From the NCBI RefSeq assembly GCF_000227115.2, contig NC_016482.1, forward strand, positions 310,001 through 374,000: a stretch of DNA of 64,000 bases. The letters are read 5' to 3'. The first letter of the stretch is position 1; every line of letters begins with the position of its first letter. Source of the DNA: Naumovozyma dairenensis CBS 421 (taxonomy: Eukaryota > Ascomycota > Saccharomycetes > Saccharomycetales > Saccharomycetaceae). Below are positions 50,867-59,686 of the stretch, piece by piece. A program made the translations under genes and the position numbers. A model generated the notes under the pieces. It ran no database searches. It worked only from the letters and a program-made list of their open reading frames with translations, and was not told where the DNA came from.

Positions 50867-51231
50867 GGTTTATTATATTCGATCTATTTCCGTCTAGAGG
50901 GGCTTTTGTATTGGATGTTATACTGTAATACAACCTCTATCTATCTATATATATATATACTATTATGTACTATATATAAACGTATATTCATCAATAGTAG
51001 AAAAATTTTTCAAGTTCGCTGGGCGCTTAAAGTCAAAAACCTTTTAAAAACGTAATACGTTTAAGAACCAAAACAGGAGCAACCTTACTTGGGATCATAA
51101 TAATAATTAAGAGATGCTATAATATTGGATGTATATATATATATATATATACAATTAAATAGATGGTTGTATTTAAAATAATTTTACAAAACGAGTCATG
51201 ATACAATATTGTATTTATCAACGAGACACGT
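50867..51231. other. HAM1 promoter / LIA1 downstream region
   Basis: A 365-bp region between co-directional genes. It has (AT)n tracts at 50946-50960 and 51130-51152, AT-rich throughout. No gene is seen. Confidence 0.45.
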
Positions 51232-52197
51232 TTAAGCAGTTGGAGCGTATTCCAATTGATTACTGTTTTCATATTCGTACATGTCTAAAGCAACGATAGC
51301 AGATTCTCTAACGACATCAACTTCATCGTTCAAATACTGTTTCAAGACTGGAACAACCTCTGGAGTAGCAATGGCACCTAAGGCTTCAGCAGCTTCATGT
51401 CTAACCATTGGAGCTTCTTCCATACGACCTAAAACTTCAACTAGGCATGGGACAGCTAATGGATTACCCATTTGACCGAAAACGTAAGCAATTTCATGCT
51501 TGAATAATGGAGATGGATCAGCAAAACCAGAAGCTAAAGCATCAATAGCTTCAGTGGAACCTAAATCTCTCAATCTGAACATAGCTCTATATCTTTCGAA
51601 AATTGGAGCCTTTTGATCATTCAATAGAGTTTGTAAATCTGGGATACTCATTTGGGTTTCTAATGATAATGGTGGAGCTGGATCAGTACTACAATATAAG
51701 GATTCTTGTAATCTTTCAGATTCATGAGCTGGAGAATGTTCCCAGTTAATTCTGGCAATAGCCAATTCAGCAGTTTGCTGAACAGCTGGATGAGGATCTT
51801 CCTTCAAACATTTTTGTAAATCTTCTAAGGCAACTTGAGCACCTAAAGCACCTAAAGCTTCAGCAGCTTCATGTCTAACCATTGGTTGTTGATCGGCATC
51901 CAACATAACTTTTCTCAAGATGTCAGTGGAATCCATGTTCTTAGTTTGACCTAAAACGTAAGCGACTTCGTGCTTTAATAATTCACTCTTGTCACCGAAA
52001 GTTTCAGCCATGTAATCAACCGCCTTCTTAGCGTCCGATGGGTTGATCTTGAATTGTTCAGCAACACATTTCAAGTTGAATAAAGCTCTGAATCTGTTAG
52101 ATAAGACAGAATCCTTGTTGACCAAGATATCTCTCAATTGTTCCAAGTTGTTTTCTTCAACGGCCTTTTGGTAATGCTTTTCGAAGTTGGTAGACAT
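51232..52197 (-). CDS. LIA1: Deoxyhypusine hydroxylase Lia1
   Basis: Di-iron HEAT-repeat hydroxylase completing hypusine formation on eIF5A. It is a two-fold symmetric HEAT array, each half giving two His-Glu metal sites: H76-E77 (LLKHEVAYVLGQ), H109-E110 (MVRHEAAEALGA), H234-E235 (LFKHEIAYVFGQ) and H267-E268 (MVRHEAAEALGA). All eight ligands are intact. It is 321 residues, against 325 in S. cerevisiae (YJR070C). Codon use looks more biased toward highly expressed yeast codons (for example GCT, TTG, GGT, AAG) than its neighbours, in line with an abundant protein. Follows HAM1 on the same strand, as in S. cerevisiae. Confidence 0.96.
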   Translation of the reverse strand: MSTNFEKHYQKAVEENNLEQLRDILVNKDSVLSNRFRALFNLKCVAEQFKINPSDAKKAVDYMAETFGDKSELLKHEVAYVLGQTKNMDSTDILRKVMLDADQQPMVRHEAAEALGALGAQVALEDLQKCLKEDPHPAVQQTAELAIARINWEHSPAHESERLQESLYCSTDPAPPLSLETQMSIPDLQTLLNDQKAPIFERYRAMFRLRDLGSTEAIDALASGFADPSPLFKHEIAYVFGQMGNPLAVPCLVEVLGRMEEAPMVRHEAAEALGAIATPEVVPVLKQYLNDEVDVVRESAIVALDMYEYENSNQLEYAPTA

Positions 52198-53504
52198 TTT
52201 TCTATTTTACTTAATTGTTCGATATCTATATGTAATCTAGGCAAGAGAAGGAAACAATTCAAACGTTAAAGTATAGTTGTAGTGCCTGTATAAAGTAGAT
52301 GCATCAAAGTAGTTCTCTTTATATAATATTTCAAAACTGGATTTAAATTAGTATAAATCGTAAGGAAGAAAATTTTTTTTGCTGTTTATTTCACTATTTT
52401 GTATTTTTTTTTTTTTTTTTCAGATGATCATCCTACGCCCTTTCTCTGTAATTACTCAGCAAGCATCATTTAGAAAATATTTCATTTATACGCAAAACAG
52501 AACAAAAAAATCTGCGACAGGAAAGAACAAAGGAAGGANNNNNNNNNNNNNNNNNNNNCAAGGGGAAAAAAATGAAGAAAATACCTCTTGTACGCATTCT
52601 TCTTATCCCTTCCTGACAATCGTACGCATGTACAAGCTTTTATGTGCATATCCTTCTGGGGAAAGTTCATCATTTGTTCGTCCTTGCATAACTTTGCAAT
52701 CGTACGTAGTTTTCGTACATACGTGCGTAAAGCTTTATTAAAGAACACCTTATCTTAAGCATACCTCTTCTAATAGTTCGGATTTTCAACGTAAATTAGT
52801 ACAGAAAGTCAATGCATCCAGACTATTACAAGGCTGAGATAATTGATTGGAAGGGGTAGGCCTGAAAGGCAAATACAATACTTTTAGTTATATGCTGAAG
52901 AGGGATTATACTCAGTAAGATTGGTAGTAATAGCAAATCAAATCAATTCTAAAATCTGTTGACCATGGATAATTGAGATAACCAGCAGATCTATTCTTTT
53001 TTGCCACTTGGTAAATAATTCTTTCTCAATTGATAATTGTGTGGAAGATTTTAGTATACTGCGGATGGGTTTTCTTGTCCGAGCTGTTGATGCTAATGCT
53101 GCCATAAAAAAAGCCCGACATATTCTTTCGTCTTTAACTGTCACTATTCTTGTAATGATGGAAGTATTACTACCGCACCTTCAAGTATGGATACACTGAG
53201 ATATGAGATTCTCGTTTTAAAAGCAAATTTTAACGCCATACGATCAAATAGATCTGGTACATAAGTAAATGCTAGGTCTATATAAGATTATTTTACATGG
53301 AGGACATGTGTCATGACTTCATTTATAGATCTGCCATGTTTGCAAAGGCAGCATAACTCCAATGAGGCATCAAGAAAGAATGATATCCTCTCTATGCAAT
53401 GCTAAATATTTTAACATGATCTATCTTTTTACGTAATACTACTCTCTATCAAAAACGTTTCTAATATTACTCAGTGAGTATAATTTCTATATATAATTAT
53501 TCTA
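52198..53504. other. LIA1 upstream region with assembly gap
   Basis: A 1.3-kb region between LIA1 and the NPA3 stop. A T18 run at about 52403-52420 precedes a 20-N gap at 52539-52558. Small frames across or near the gap (for example 52379-52741, TTG start) have no domains. It would also hold YJR071W in S. cerevisiae, a dubious frame. No tRNA or snoRNA was recognised. Confidence 0.45.
52539..52558. other. Assembly gap (20 N)
   Basis: Exactly 20 N of unknown real length, about 340 bp upstream of the LIA1 ATG, next to homopolymer-rich sequence. Confidence 0.95.
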
Positions 53505-54656
53505 TTATTTGAGATGACGTGCTATATTCTCAGCTGTTTCACTGCTTGCTGTCTTGGCAACGCTTTCAAGTGCTTCCTGGTACCTTTTTTGCAGGCCTGG
53601 TGTATCTTTTTCAGTGATTTCACCTTGTGTTCTTTCTTCACCAGGAAATGTGTATTCTCTTTCAACACCTTCGTCTTCATCACGATCAACTAATCCATCA
53701 CCATCACCTGCCTCTATATCGCTTATTACTTCTGCACTAGCATCACTTTCATTACCATCCTTTTTATCATTCAACCCAAGATCTTTCATCAATCCATTAA
53801 TTGATTTATCCTTTCTCAATTTTTCCTTTTCTTCTTTAGCCTTTAAAATTCTTTCCCTTTCTGCCTTATAATATTCCTCATATTCATCTACTTTATTATC
53901 CACAGCAGTTAAGAAATCATCAAATCCTTCACCAGTAAAACTTGAAACACTAACCATATCTAGTTGAGAATAAAATTCTTCTAACATTAAAGACATAGAA
54001 TTAATTAAAGAACTCATGTATCCTGATCCCATTCCTAAATCACCATTTAGTTCTTGATCATCTCTAACAGCCCTTTGGAAGGATTCAAAATCAGTCATCC
54101 AATCTTTTGCAAAATCAGCATTAGTAACATCATTCTTATTGAAAACAACAATCATAGGTAATTTTGTCTTATACAATATGGAACAAGCATACAACATATT
54201 ACTCATGAAAGTAGTCGGAGAAGTATTTCTAGGTGTATCAACAATATAAGCAATCACAGTTGGGAAAGTTGAAGCAAACGATTCAGTTATAATAGCACCT
54301 GATGCACTCCATACGAAACATTCAATTTGTCCCGGCGTATCAATGATACAATGATTATATTTTTCCTTTTTCTTTTCAACTAATTTGATCACTTGATCAA
54401 TCTTAGTACTGAAAAGATTTAAACTTGTTACAATGGCACCGTTTGGCCCTAATTGGTAATTTTCCATAACTTTCTTATATTTGATTGAATCACGAATATC
54501 AATATTAGCACCATATGGAATCTTTAACACAGCTGGATCTAAATTGATTACGTATGGTGGTGTCTTTTTGGTACGGAGATGAGAATTTAATCTTTGCATG
54601 AAAGTGGTTTTACCAGACCCGGCCATACCAATACATATAACTGTGCTCATAGTCAT
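53505..54656 (-). CDS. NPA3: GPN-loop GTPase Npa3 (GPN1)
   Basis: GPN-family GTPase needed for assembly and nuclear import of RNA polymerase II; essential in S. cerevisiae (YJR072C). G1 [10 protein letters not shown] lies at residues 10-19, the defining Gly-Pro-Asn loop at 70-72 ([12 protein letters not shown]), G3 [18 protein letters not shown], and G4 FNKNDV. The acidic C-terminus with [20 protein letters not shown] is nearly identical to Npa3. 383 residues, against 385. Two ATGs lie at the start (residues 1 and 3); the second matches the S. cerevisiae start better, but the first is listed. Third member of the YJR-derived trio here. Confidence 0.96.
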   Translation of the reverse strand: MTMSTVICIGMAGSGKTTFMQRLNSHLRTKKTPPYVINLDPAVLKIPYGANIDIRDSIKYKKVMENYQLGPNGAIVTSLNLFSTKIDQVIKLVEKKKEKYNHCIIDTPGQIECFVWSASGAIITESFASTFPTVIAYIVDTPRNTSPTTFMSNMLYACSILYKTKLPMIVVFNKNDVTNADFAKDWMTDFESFQRAVRDDQELNGDLGMGSGYMSSLINSMSLMLEEFYSQLDMVSVSSFTGEGFDDFLTAVDNKVDEYEEYYKAERERILKAKEEKEKLRKDKSINGLMKDLGLNDKKDGNESDASAEVISDIEAGDGDGLVDRDEDEGVEREYTFPGEERTQGEITEKDTPGLQKRYQEALESVAKTASSETAENIARHLK

Positions 54657-55140
54657 GATTGCTGTCGTTTAATTATGATCGATGTGTTTTATTATCAGTT
54701 GGTTATTCACTCTTGAGTTCGATGACGCTTTCAATAATCTTGTGGAATCGGAAGTAGTTGATACCATTTGATAAATAGTGTTAAAATAAAAGATTGTAGA
54801 ATTTTATATATATGCAAAGCCTTTCTTTAATACTTTTCAGTAAGAAGAAATTTTCAAAAATCGTACTGAGCGATGGCGATGGCGATGCCCAGCCGATTAA
54901 CAAGAAAAGAAAGATCGTTGTGGATTTGATAATAATACATCCATCATAGGTTATGTACCATATCATCTTTTAACATCCTATATTTAAAGGAAAAGTTCTG
55001 ATCATCGTCTTTGGAAGGTCTGTAAATTTATTCGAATCGGTTTATATTCGATGATACATTTCTATACATATATACTTATCCTAATTTTATTTGAAATATC
55101 TATTCTATGAATAGGTAAAATGAAATATATGAACTATCTA
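54657..55140. other. NPA3 promoter / EMC3 downstream region
   Basis: A 484-bp region between co-directional genes. It has a GCGATGGCGATGGCGATG repeat at 54871-54888 within the NPA3 upstream region. The reverse frame at 54781-54966 is not credible. No gene is seen. Confidence 0.4.
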
Positions 55141-55953
55141 TCACTTGGCGTACATCTTCAAGATTCTTGATTCGATATTATCTAGGCAACTTTGATGTTG
55201 GACAATAGTCATATCATTAGCCAAACCTTTCATAACATCCGCTGGTTGAGGACCTCCAGGGGCTCCCATCATTGGATCCAATTGGCCTTGTTGTTGTAAC
55301 ATTCCCAATTGATCTTGTGCGTTTTCAGCCAACAATAAATTATAAACTGGGTTCAAACCTACCACTGAAATGAAATACCAAGAGATACTACTAACCCATC
55401 TAACATCCAAATCAGAAGTCATAATACCACTTTGTAACATTTCCTTGAATCTCAAAGTTAATGGGAATGGTAATTTCATCAATACAAATCCTGCGAAGAA
55501 ATGATTAACCCACCACATGATCAAAGTTTGTGGAATGAAATTGGCCAAATTACCCTTTGCCATAGCCATCATAGATTCAGACATATTAGGATCAGTGAAG
55601 GGATTTGGTACTTGCCCCTCTTGAGATTGATTCGCTTTCGCCACATATTTACCTTCACTTAATATTTTCACCAGATAATCTTTCCTAATTTCAAACGATT
55701 CAGTTGATAAATTAGACCCATTCCCTAATAACGCTTGAGCTTTAATAATATATTGTGATTCGGTTAGTTTTACTCTTGGTTCAGTCTTCAATTTTGGTCC
55801 AATTAGCACTGTAATATATTGACGTAGAATCCCCGTGAGAACCATTACTATAGAAATTGGTAAAAGGACCCAGTATTTTAATTGAGGGTCTAGTGTCAAT
55901 TCTGCCACTGCTCCCATTGAGCCAGTAGCCAGAAGAGTCCAAAATGAGAACAT
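55141..55953 (-). CDS. EMC3: ER membrane protein complex subunit Emc3
   Basis: Core subunit of the ER membrane protein complex, an Oxa1/YidC-superfamily insertase for tail-anchored and multipass proteins. Three membrane spans are visible: about residues 27-47 (YWVLLPISIVMVLTGILRQY), 142-160 (QTLIMWWVNHFFAGFVLM) and 189-207 (SISWYFISVVGLNPVYNLL). Family blocks EVP/QVPNPFTDPNMS and SDLDVRWVSSISWYFISVVG are kept. It is 270 residues, against 253 in S. cerevisiae (YKL207W). A second in-frame ATG at the complement of 55915-55917 would remove 12 residues and bring the start nearer the family start, so the N-terminus is uncertain. Confidence 0.94.
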   Translation of the reverse strand: MFSFWTLLATGSMGAVAELTLDPQLKYWVLLPISIVMVLTGILRQYITVLIGPKLKTEPRVKLTESQYIIKAQALLGNGSNLSTESFEIRKDYLVKILSEGKYVAKANQSQEGQVPNPFTDPNMSESMMAMAKGNLANFIPQTLIMWWVNHFFAGFVLMKLPFPLTLRFKEMLQSGIMTSDLDVRWVSSISWYFISVVGLNPVYNLLLAENAQDQLGMLQQQGQLDPMMGAPGGPQPADVMKGLANDMTIVQHQSCLDNIESRILKMYAK

Positions 55954-56519
55954 TCGATCTTAATCTTTCGTTACTGTCTGTTTCTATGACGAATCTTCGA
56001 TTGGTTTGAAAAGCGATTTGCGTATGTAATCAAACAACCCAGATATTTTCAATTATAAGTATTATAAACAAACTACTGTTCGAGTTCCCATACTTTAAAA
56101 TGTTTCTTCTTTTAAGAAGCTTCACTCGCTCGCGTTATCCGTTGTGAAAATGGACATAAAATAAAGCAAATACTCTTAATAGGTTATATTACTAATAGAA
56201 TAGGTTCAAAAATATCATTATTATTTTATATAGGTAGATGTACTATTTATATAATCTTATAACTCCCCCTTATTAATCTGTCTCACTTATTCATTCTGCT
56301 GAGCAACTTTATACAGCAGCGAACAAAGAGTCTTCTATTTGTTTATGCCATCTATTATCAACTAAAAGAATTAAGACTATCTCTGTAACATGCAACGTCA
56401 CTTTCCAAGCTGTTTTGGGCCCCTTTGATAGAACTCCAAAGATGTTACATATATCAGAGATATTTTAGGTCTTAGCATGTAAGATTCTCTGTGTTCGTAA
56501 CTAGGTGATTCAACTACGA
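55954..56519. other. EMC3 promoter / CBT1 downstream region
   Basis: A 566-bp region between co-directional genes. It is AT-rich, with GCTTCACTCGCTCGCG at about 56120 as the only GC-rich patch. No gene or RNA recognised. Confidence 0.4.
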
Positions 56520-57248
56520 TCAGCAGAATATTAAATATCTACCATCATCTACTAACTTCGGCGAAGATAATTTACTTTTGGCTAGTAGTTGCAGTAAGTA
56601 CTTTATCTTTACTTTGCCTGGTTCATCTGATGGTTGCATTTTTGCAATTTCAAGCAATTTCAAATAATCAATATTCTTGTATAGATTATTAGATTCTTCC
56701 AACAATGGCTGGATATATTTTAATGTACCTAACATTGGCGACTTAGCATGTGGATTCACATTCATTCCAACACAATGCAGTTGTAAATCTCTGTTCGTTT
56801 GCGTGTAATTAATTACTTCTTCAAGACCTTCAACGTCAGTATTGTTTTGTAAAAATAATCTATACTCTGTTCTTGGTTTTAGAAAATCTATTTTTAAACA
56901 CTTTTGGAAAACTGTATTATTTAACCTTTGACTTAGAAATAATGAGCCTATTTTACTATTTAAAGATCCTGAATTAAATCCCTTACGGAAAAACAAATTC
57001 CAATAGTAATCTTTGTTTAGTATATAGTCTTCTTTTGTCCGCCACGTGAAGATGAAAAATGTATTAAATTCTGAGAGATATGTAGTATATCTTTTGAATG
57101 CAATATCTTTTTCAATCTGCCGTTCCAAATGCTGGAAATCATTCTTTTGATTTCTTTCACTCCATTGCACAAATTTTGGGACTTTAACACCTTTGAAGAG
57201 AACTCTATTTTTCTGTTTGAATGAAGTGGTAAAAGGGATCTTCGGCAT
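56520..57248 (-). CDS. CBT1: Mitochondrial RNA-processing protein Cbt1
   Basis: Probable orthologue of S. cerevisiae Cbt1 (YKL208W), needed for 5' processing and stability of mitochondrial COB mRNA. The 242 residues have a basic N-terminus (MPKIPFTTSFKQKNRVLFKG) suited to mitochondrial import. No catalytic domain is recognisable, and composition is rich in Lys, Leu, Asn and Phe. The call leans on position: EMC3 on one side and tRNA-Thr(CGU)-STE6 on the other, as in S. cerevisiae. Slightly shorter than the known 271 residues. The start is the only ATG in the N-terminal part of the frame. Confidence 0.78.
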   Translation of the reverse strand: MPKIPFTTSFKQKNRVLFKGVKVPKFVQWSERNQKNDFQHLERQIEKDIAFKRYTTYLSEFNTFFIFTWRTKEDYILNKDYYWNLFFRKGFNSGSLNSKIGSLFLSQRLNNTVFQKCLKIDFLKPRTEYRLFLQNNTDVEGLEEVINYTQTNRDLQLHCVGMNVNPHAKSPMLGTLKYIQPLLEESNNLYKNIDYLKLLEIAKMQPSDEPGKVKIKYLLQLLAKSKLSSPKLVDDGRYLIFC

Positions 57249-58675
57249 ATATTTTAAATTGTAAGTACTCCTTCCACTTTAAATATGCTGGCTTACTTAT
57301 CAATTTTCTCAATTGTACGCTAGGAAGAAAGTTATCACAACATCCAAGCTTTGTGATACTATACTATTTCACCTTAAATAATGATAAACCCAAACATCGT
57401 CAATATTGTAAAATATGACATTGATATACAATGGAAGGGAGATTCTAATTGGACTAGTGACAGAAATCAGGACATAAGATTCCAAATAGAAGACTCACAA
57501 GACAACCGGGACGTTTTGTATGGCCTCATTTTTTATATAGGATATATAGTATTGGAATATATGGTACATATATGTCGATTTGCTAAAAGGACATTGATTT
57601 ACTGACAGACAATAATGTCGTAACGTACGTACAGTAGATATGCTGAGACGACAAGGAAAGAAGTAAGATTTTCAAGATGAGATATCATCAAGAGATCAAA
57701 TATATAAGAGATATATAGATATATATTTACGTTATATATACGTTATATATAGGACTCTTTGGGGAAATGCTAAAAAAGGACGACTGGTTATAACTTTGGA
57801 AAAGTGTGGGTAACATTACCACACATATTTCTCCCAATCTAACTGATCCAAAGGACAGTTATGGCTTATTTCCAACATATAGAATGATAATTAGGTAAAG
57901 AAAGAGAGAGAAGAAAATAAAACATTTTCAAATTCATATTCAAACTTCTAATTCTTTCTATAATAGCTCTCTTGGAAACCTTCCAAAGAATTCCTTTCTG
58001 CTTTTTATCTACTCCATCTCTCAGATAAACCTTAACACGTTCATTGCCAATTCTTTCTATCTGTTTTTTTTCTAGACCCTCGTAGTCTTTAAACATATCT
58101 CTTCCACGAAAATTTATTAAGTTAACAAATAATAAAAAAAGCTGGTTAGGCGATGAGATATTTTTCATACAGTAGTATATTTTATCTATAATCACTATAT
58201 AAGCACCTGAGCAGCCGATTTGGGTTCTCTTAAGATTGCAGAAGTTGATACTGTTTTGAATCGGATTTACAATGAACCAGGAAATTATACCGAATGAGAA
58301 ATGTGACAGAGTAGAAGCGATATTTACCCAAAATAGAAACCAGGTTACGGGAGTTGCCAGAGCTCCGGGGAACACAGTAGGTTCCTCAATAAATAATGGG
58401 ATTTTCAATACCAATATACAAGATGTGATACACTTCGCTCACAATCGAGTACGAGATTCCTGGAATGGGTTCTGTGAGTAGTCCTCGAAATATATAAGTT
58501 CCTTCAGAATCCTGAGTGGGCTAACTAATTCTGCATCAGATATAACAGAAACGGCTCCTGTGATACTTATATAAATACTTTAATACCGAAAAAACAATGT
58601 ATGTTGATCAACAAACAATGAACTACTAATACCGTGAAGTTTTGGACCATAATACTACAAATTTTCAGTTTCTAT
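57249..58675. other. CBT1 upstream region to tRNA-Thr
   Basis: About 1.4 kb, longer than the short CBT1-tRNA gap I recall in S. cerevisiae. It holds TATATA tracts at 57696-57750 and a perfect 12-bp palindrome TGTTGATCAACA at 58602-58613, starting with the same TGTTGAT as the LTR-like copies. It also holds two weak ATG-started frames (57381-57605 and 58272-58481). The 182-codon reverse frame at 57866-58414 starts with TTG and is rejected. Old retrotransposon debris upstream of the tRNA gene is possible but not shown. Confidence 0.4.
58272..58481 (+). CDS. Small open frame of 69 codons, unknown
   Basis: ATG-started frame, MNQEIIPNEKCDRVEAIFTQ to its stop, with a mixed polar composition, no membrane span and no known domain. 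It lies about 200 bp upstream of the tRNA-Thr gene. Its composition is less AT-biased than chance frames nearby, which is the only reason it is listed. I do not recognise it, and it may well be spurious. Confidence 0.2.
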   Translation: MNQEIIPNEKCDRVEAIFTQNRNQVTGVARAPGNTVGSSINNGIFNTNIQDVIHFAHNRVRDSWNGFCE

Positions 58676-58747
58676 GCCTTCTTGGCCAAGTGGTAAGGCA
58701 TCGCACTCGTAATGCGGGGACCGTGGGTTCAATTCCCACAGAAGGCA
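58676..58747 (+). tRNA. tRNA-Thr(CGT)
   Basis: A 72-nt intronless gene starting GCCTTCTTGGCCAAGTGG and ending CCCACAGAAGGCA. The acceptor stem GCCTTCT/AGAAGGC is perfect, with discriminator A. The anticodon stem CGCA/TGCG holds loop CTCGTAA with anticodon CGT (codon ACG). The B box GGTTCAATTCC is intact, and a T8 terminator follows at 58749-58756. In S. cerevisiae the single-copy essential tRNA-Thr(CGU) gene TRT2 lies between CBT1 and STE6, as here. That gene is known as a chromatin barrier limiting the spread of alpha2 repression from STE6. Confidence 0.97.
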
Positions 58748-59009
58748 TTTTTTTTACTTTGATTTTTTTAGATAACGTACCAGAAGAAGTAGCGGAATTT
58801 GCTTTCTTACATAAACTAAAGTGTTTTCTTTTGTTGCACTGGAACTTGACCAATTTTTTTTTACTTCAAGGTGTATCTTTCGTATATCACGAAATAGTAA
58901 TACACTAATTGTTTTTTTTTTTATTTTTTTTTTTTGTAATCTCAGTAGTGCATACATCCTAGGACTATTCCTAGCGGCTTCCGAAACTGAGCTTAAGTTG
59001 GCAAATGTC

Positions 59010-59021
59010 GAGCACGTGCTC
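59010..59021. promoter_or_regulatory. CACGTG palindrome
   Basis: GAGCACGTGCTC is a perfect 12-bp palindrome around CACGTG, the core bound by Cbf1, Pho4 and other bHLH factors. It lies about 430 bp upstream of the STE6 operator and 260 bp past the tRNA. Role unknown. Confidence 0.4.
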
Positions 59022-59448
59022 AATATACTTTCTAGCTACAAATACCTGGGCTCCTCCCCCTTTACTATTCAGATATTCAAATTCTTTCTGGTCTACCTAT
59101 CATTACGCTTGCAAGTTGTTGCAAGGTTACGCAACTATGCGACGTTACATACAATATGGAAAGTTATGATATATATACACTTTGTAGTTTCAAGACTTCC
59201 TCAATAACAAAATTGTAGTAAACTACCTCTAAGTTCAAGATTTTCTCTTTCTTATCTATTACAAACAACAACATGCATCAGATTTGACGCTATTCGATAA
59301 AATTGAAAGAAGTTGGAGGTACAATAAAACTTAGCAGTCCAGTATTTGCGTCCACACACTGATTTTATTCATCTCTCTCAACTCTGCGCAGCACGCTTCC
59401 AAAATCTCGGGGATTTATGCTTAATGCAGAAGCACACCGTGCCGTTTC

Positions 59449-59479
59449 TACGTAATTACCCGATTAGGATAATTACATG
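59449..59479. promoter_or_regulatory. alpha2-Mcm1 a-specific-gene operator of STE6
   Basis: Full 31-bp operator layout. Left half-site TACGTAATT (59449-59457, two mismatches to CATGTAATT), Mcm1 P-box CC-CGATTA-GG (59459-59468), and right half-site AATTACATG (59471-59479), the exact complement of CATGTAATT. Half-site spacing equals that of S. cerevisiae a-specific genes. In alpha cells alpha2-Mcm1 would repress STE6 here; in a cells Mcm1 would help activate it. The left part also contains a TTACCCG Reb1 core (59455-59461). The operator ends 207 bp before the chosen STE6 ATG. Confidence 0.88.
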
Positions 59480-59577
59480 GTAAAATATTTTCAAACGTGT
59501 TTCATACTTCTTCATCCTCTATATCTTGAACTAAAGGTTTCAATTTGGCTATTCAGACGAACACACAAGTTGTTGTC

Positions 59578-59585
59578 TATAAAAA
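59578..59585 (+). promoter_or_regulatory. Likely STE6 TATA box
   Basis: TATAAAAA about 100 bp downstream of the operator and 102 bp upstream of the ATG at 59687, a normal yeast spacing. It implies transcription starts well after the upstream ATG at 59477. Confidence 0.55.
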
Positions 59586-59686
59586 TAGCAGCTGGAATAC
59601 TATTCGCATTTGAACTATGTCCTTTCCAACAATTGCTTAAGAAGATATATCAAAGAAGAATTAGAAAAGCGATAATAAAATACGAA

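Larger units (their letters stand above)
58748..59686. other. STE6: STE6 promoter region
   Basis: A 939-bp region from tRNA-Thr to the STE6 start. It holds the T-rich Pol III terminator, a perfect 12-bp palindrome GAGCACGTGCTC (59010-59021), the alpha2-Mcm1 operator (59449-59479) and a TATA box (59578-59585). A short ATG-led uORF of seven codons starts at 59617. Frames drawn over the tRNA are chance. Confidence 0.65.

Noticed and set aside
52379..52741. 120-codon frame upstream of LIA1
   Set aside because: Starts with TTG and spans the 20-N gap, so its length is artificial.
57381..57605. 74-codon forward frame upstream of CBT1
   Set aside because: ATG-started but with no domain or homologue that I recognise, and it sits in the CBT1 promoter.
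57866..58414. 182-codon reverse frame between CBT1 and tRNA-Thr
   Set aside because: Its first codon is TTG, it overlaps the opposite-strand frame, and no domain or plausible composition is seen.
58970..59000. Centromere CDEIII-like TTCCGAAAC string
   Set aside because: It lacks the TGTTTWTG half, a CDEI box and an AT-rich CDEII of the right size.
59477..59686. 70-residue N-terminal extension of STE6
   Set aside because: Its ATG is part of the alpha2-Mcm1 operator and lies upstream of the TATA box; the family has no such extension.
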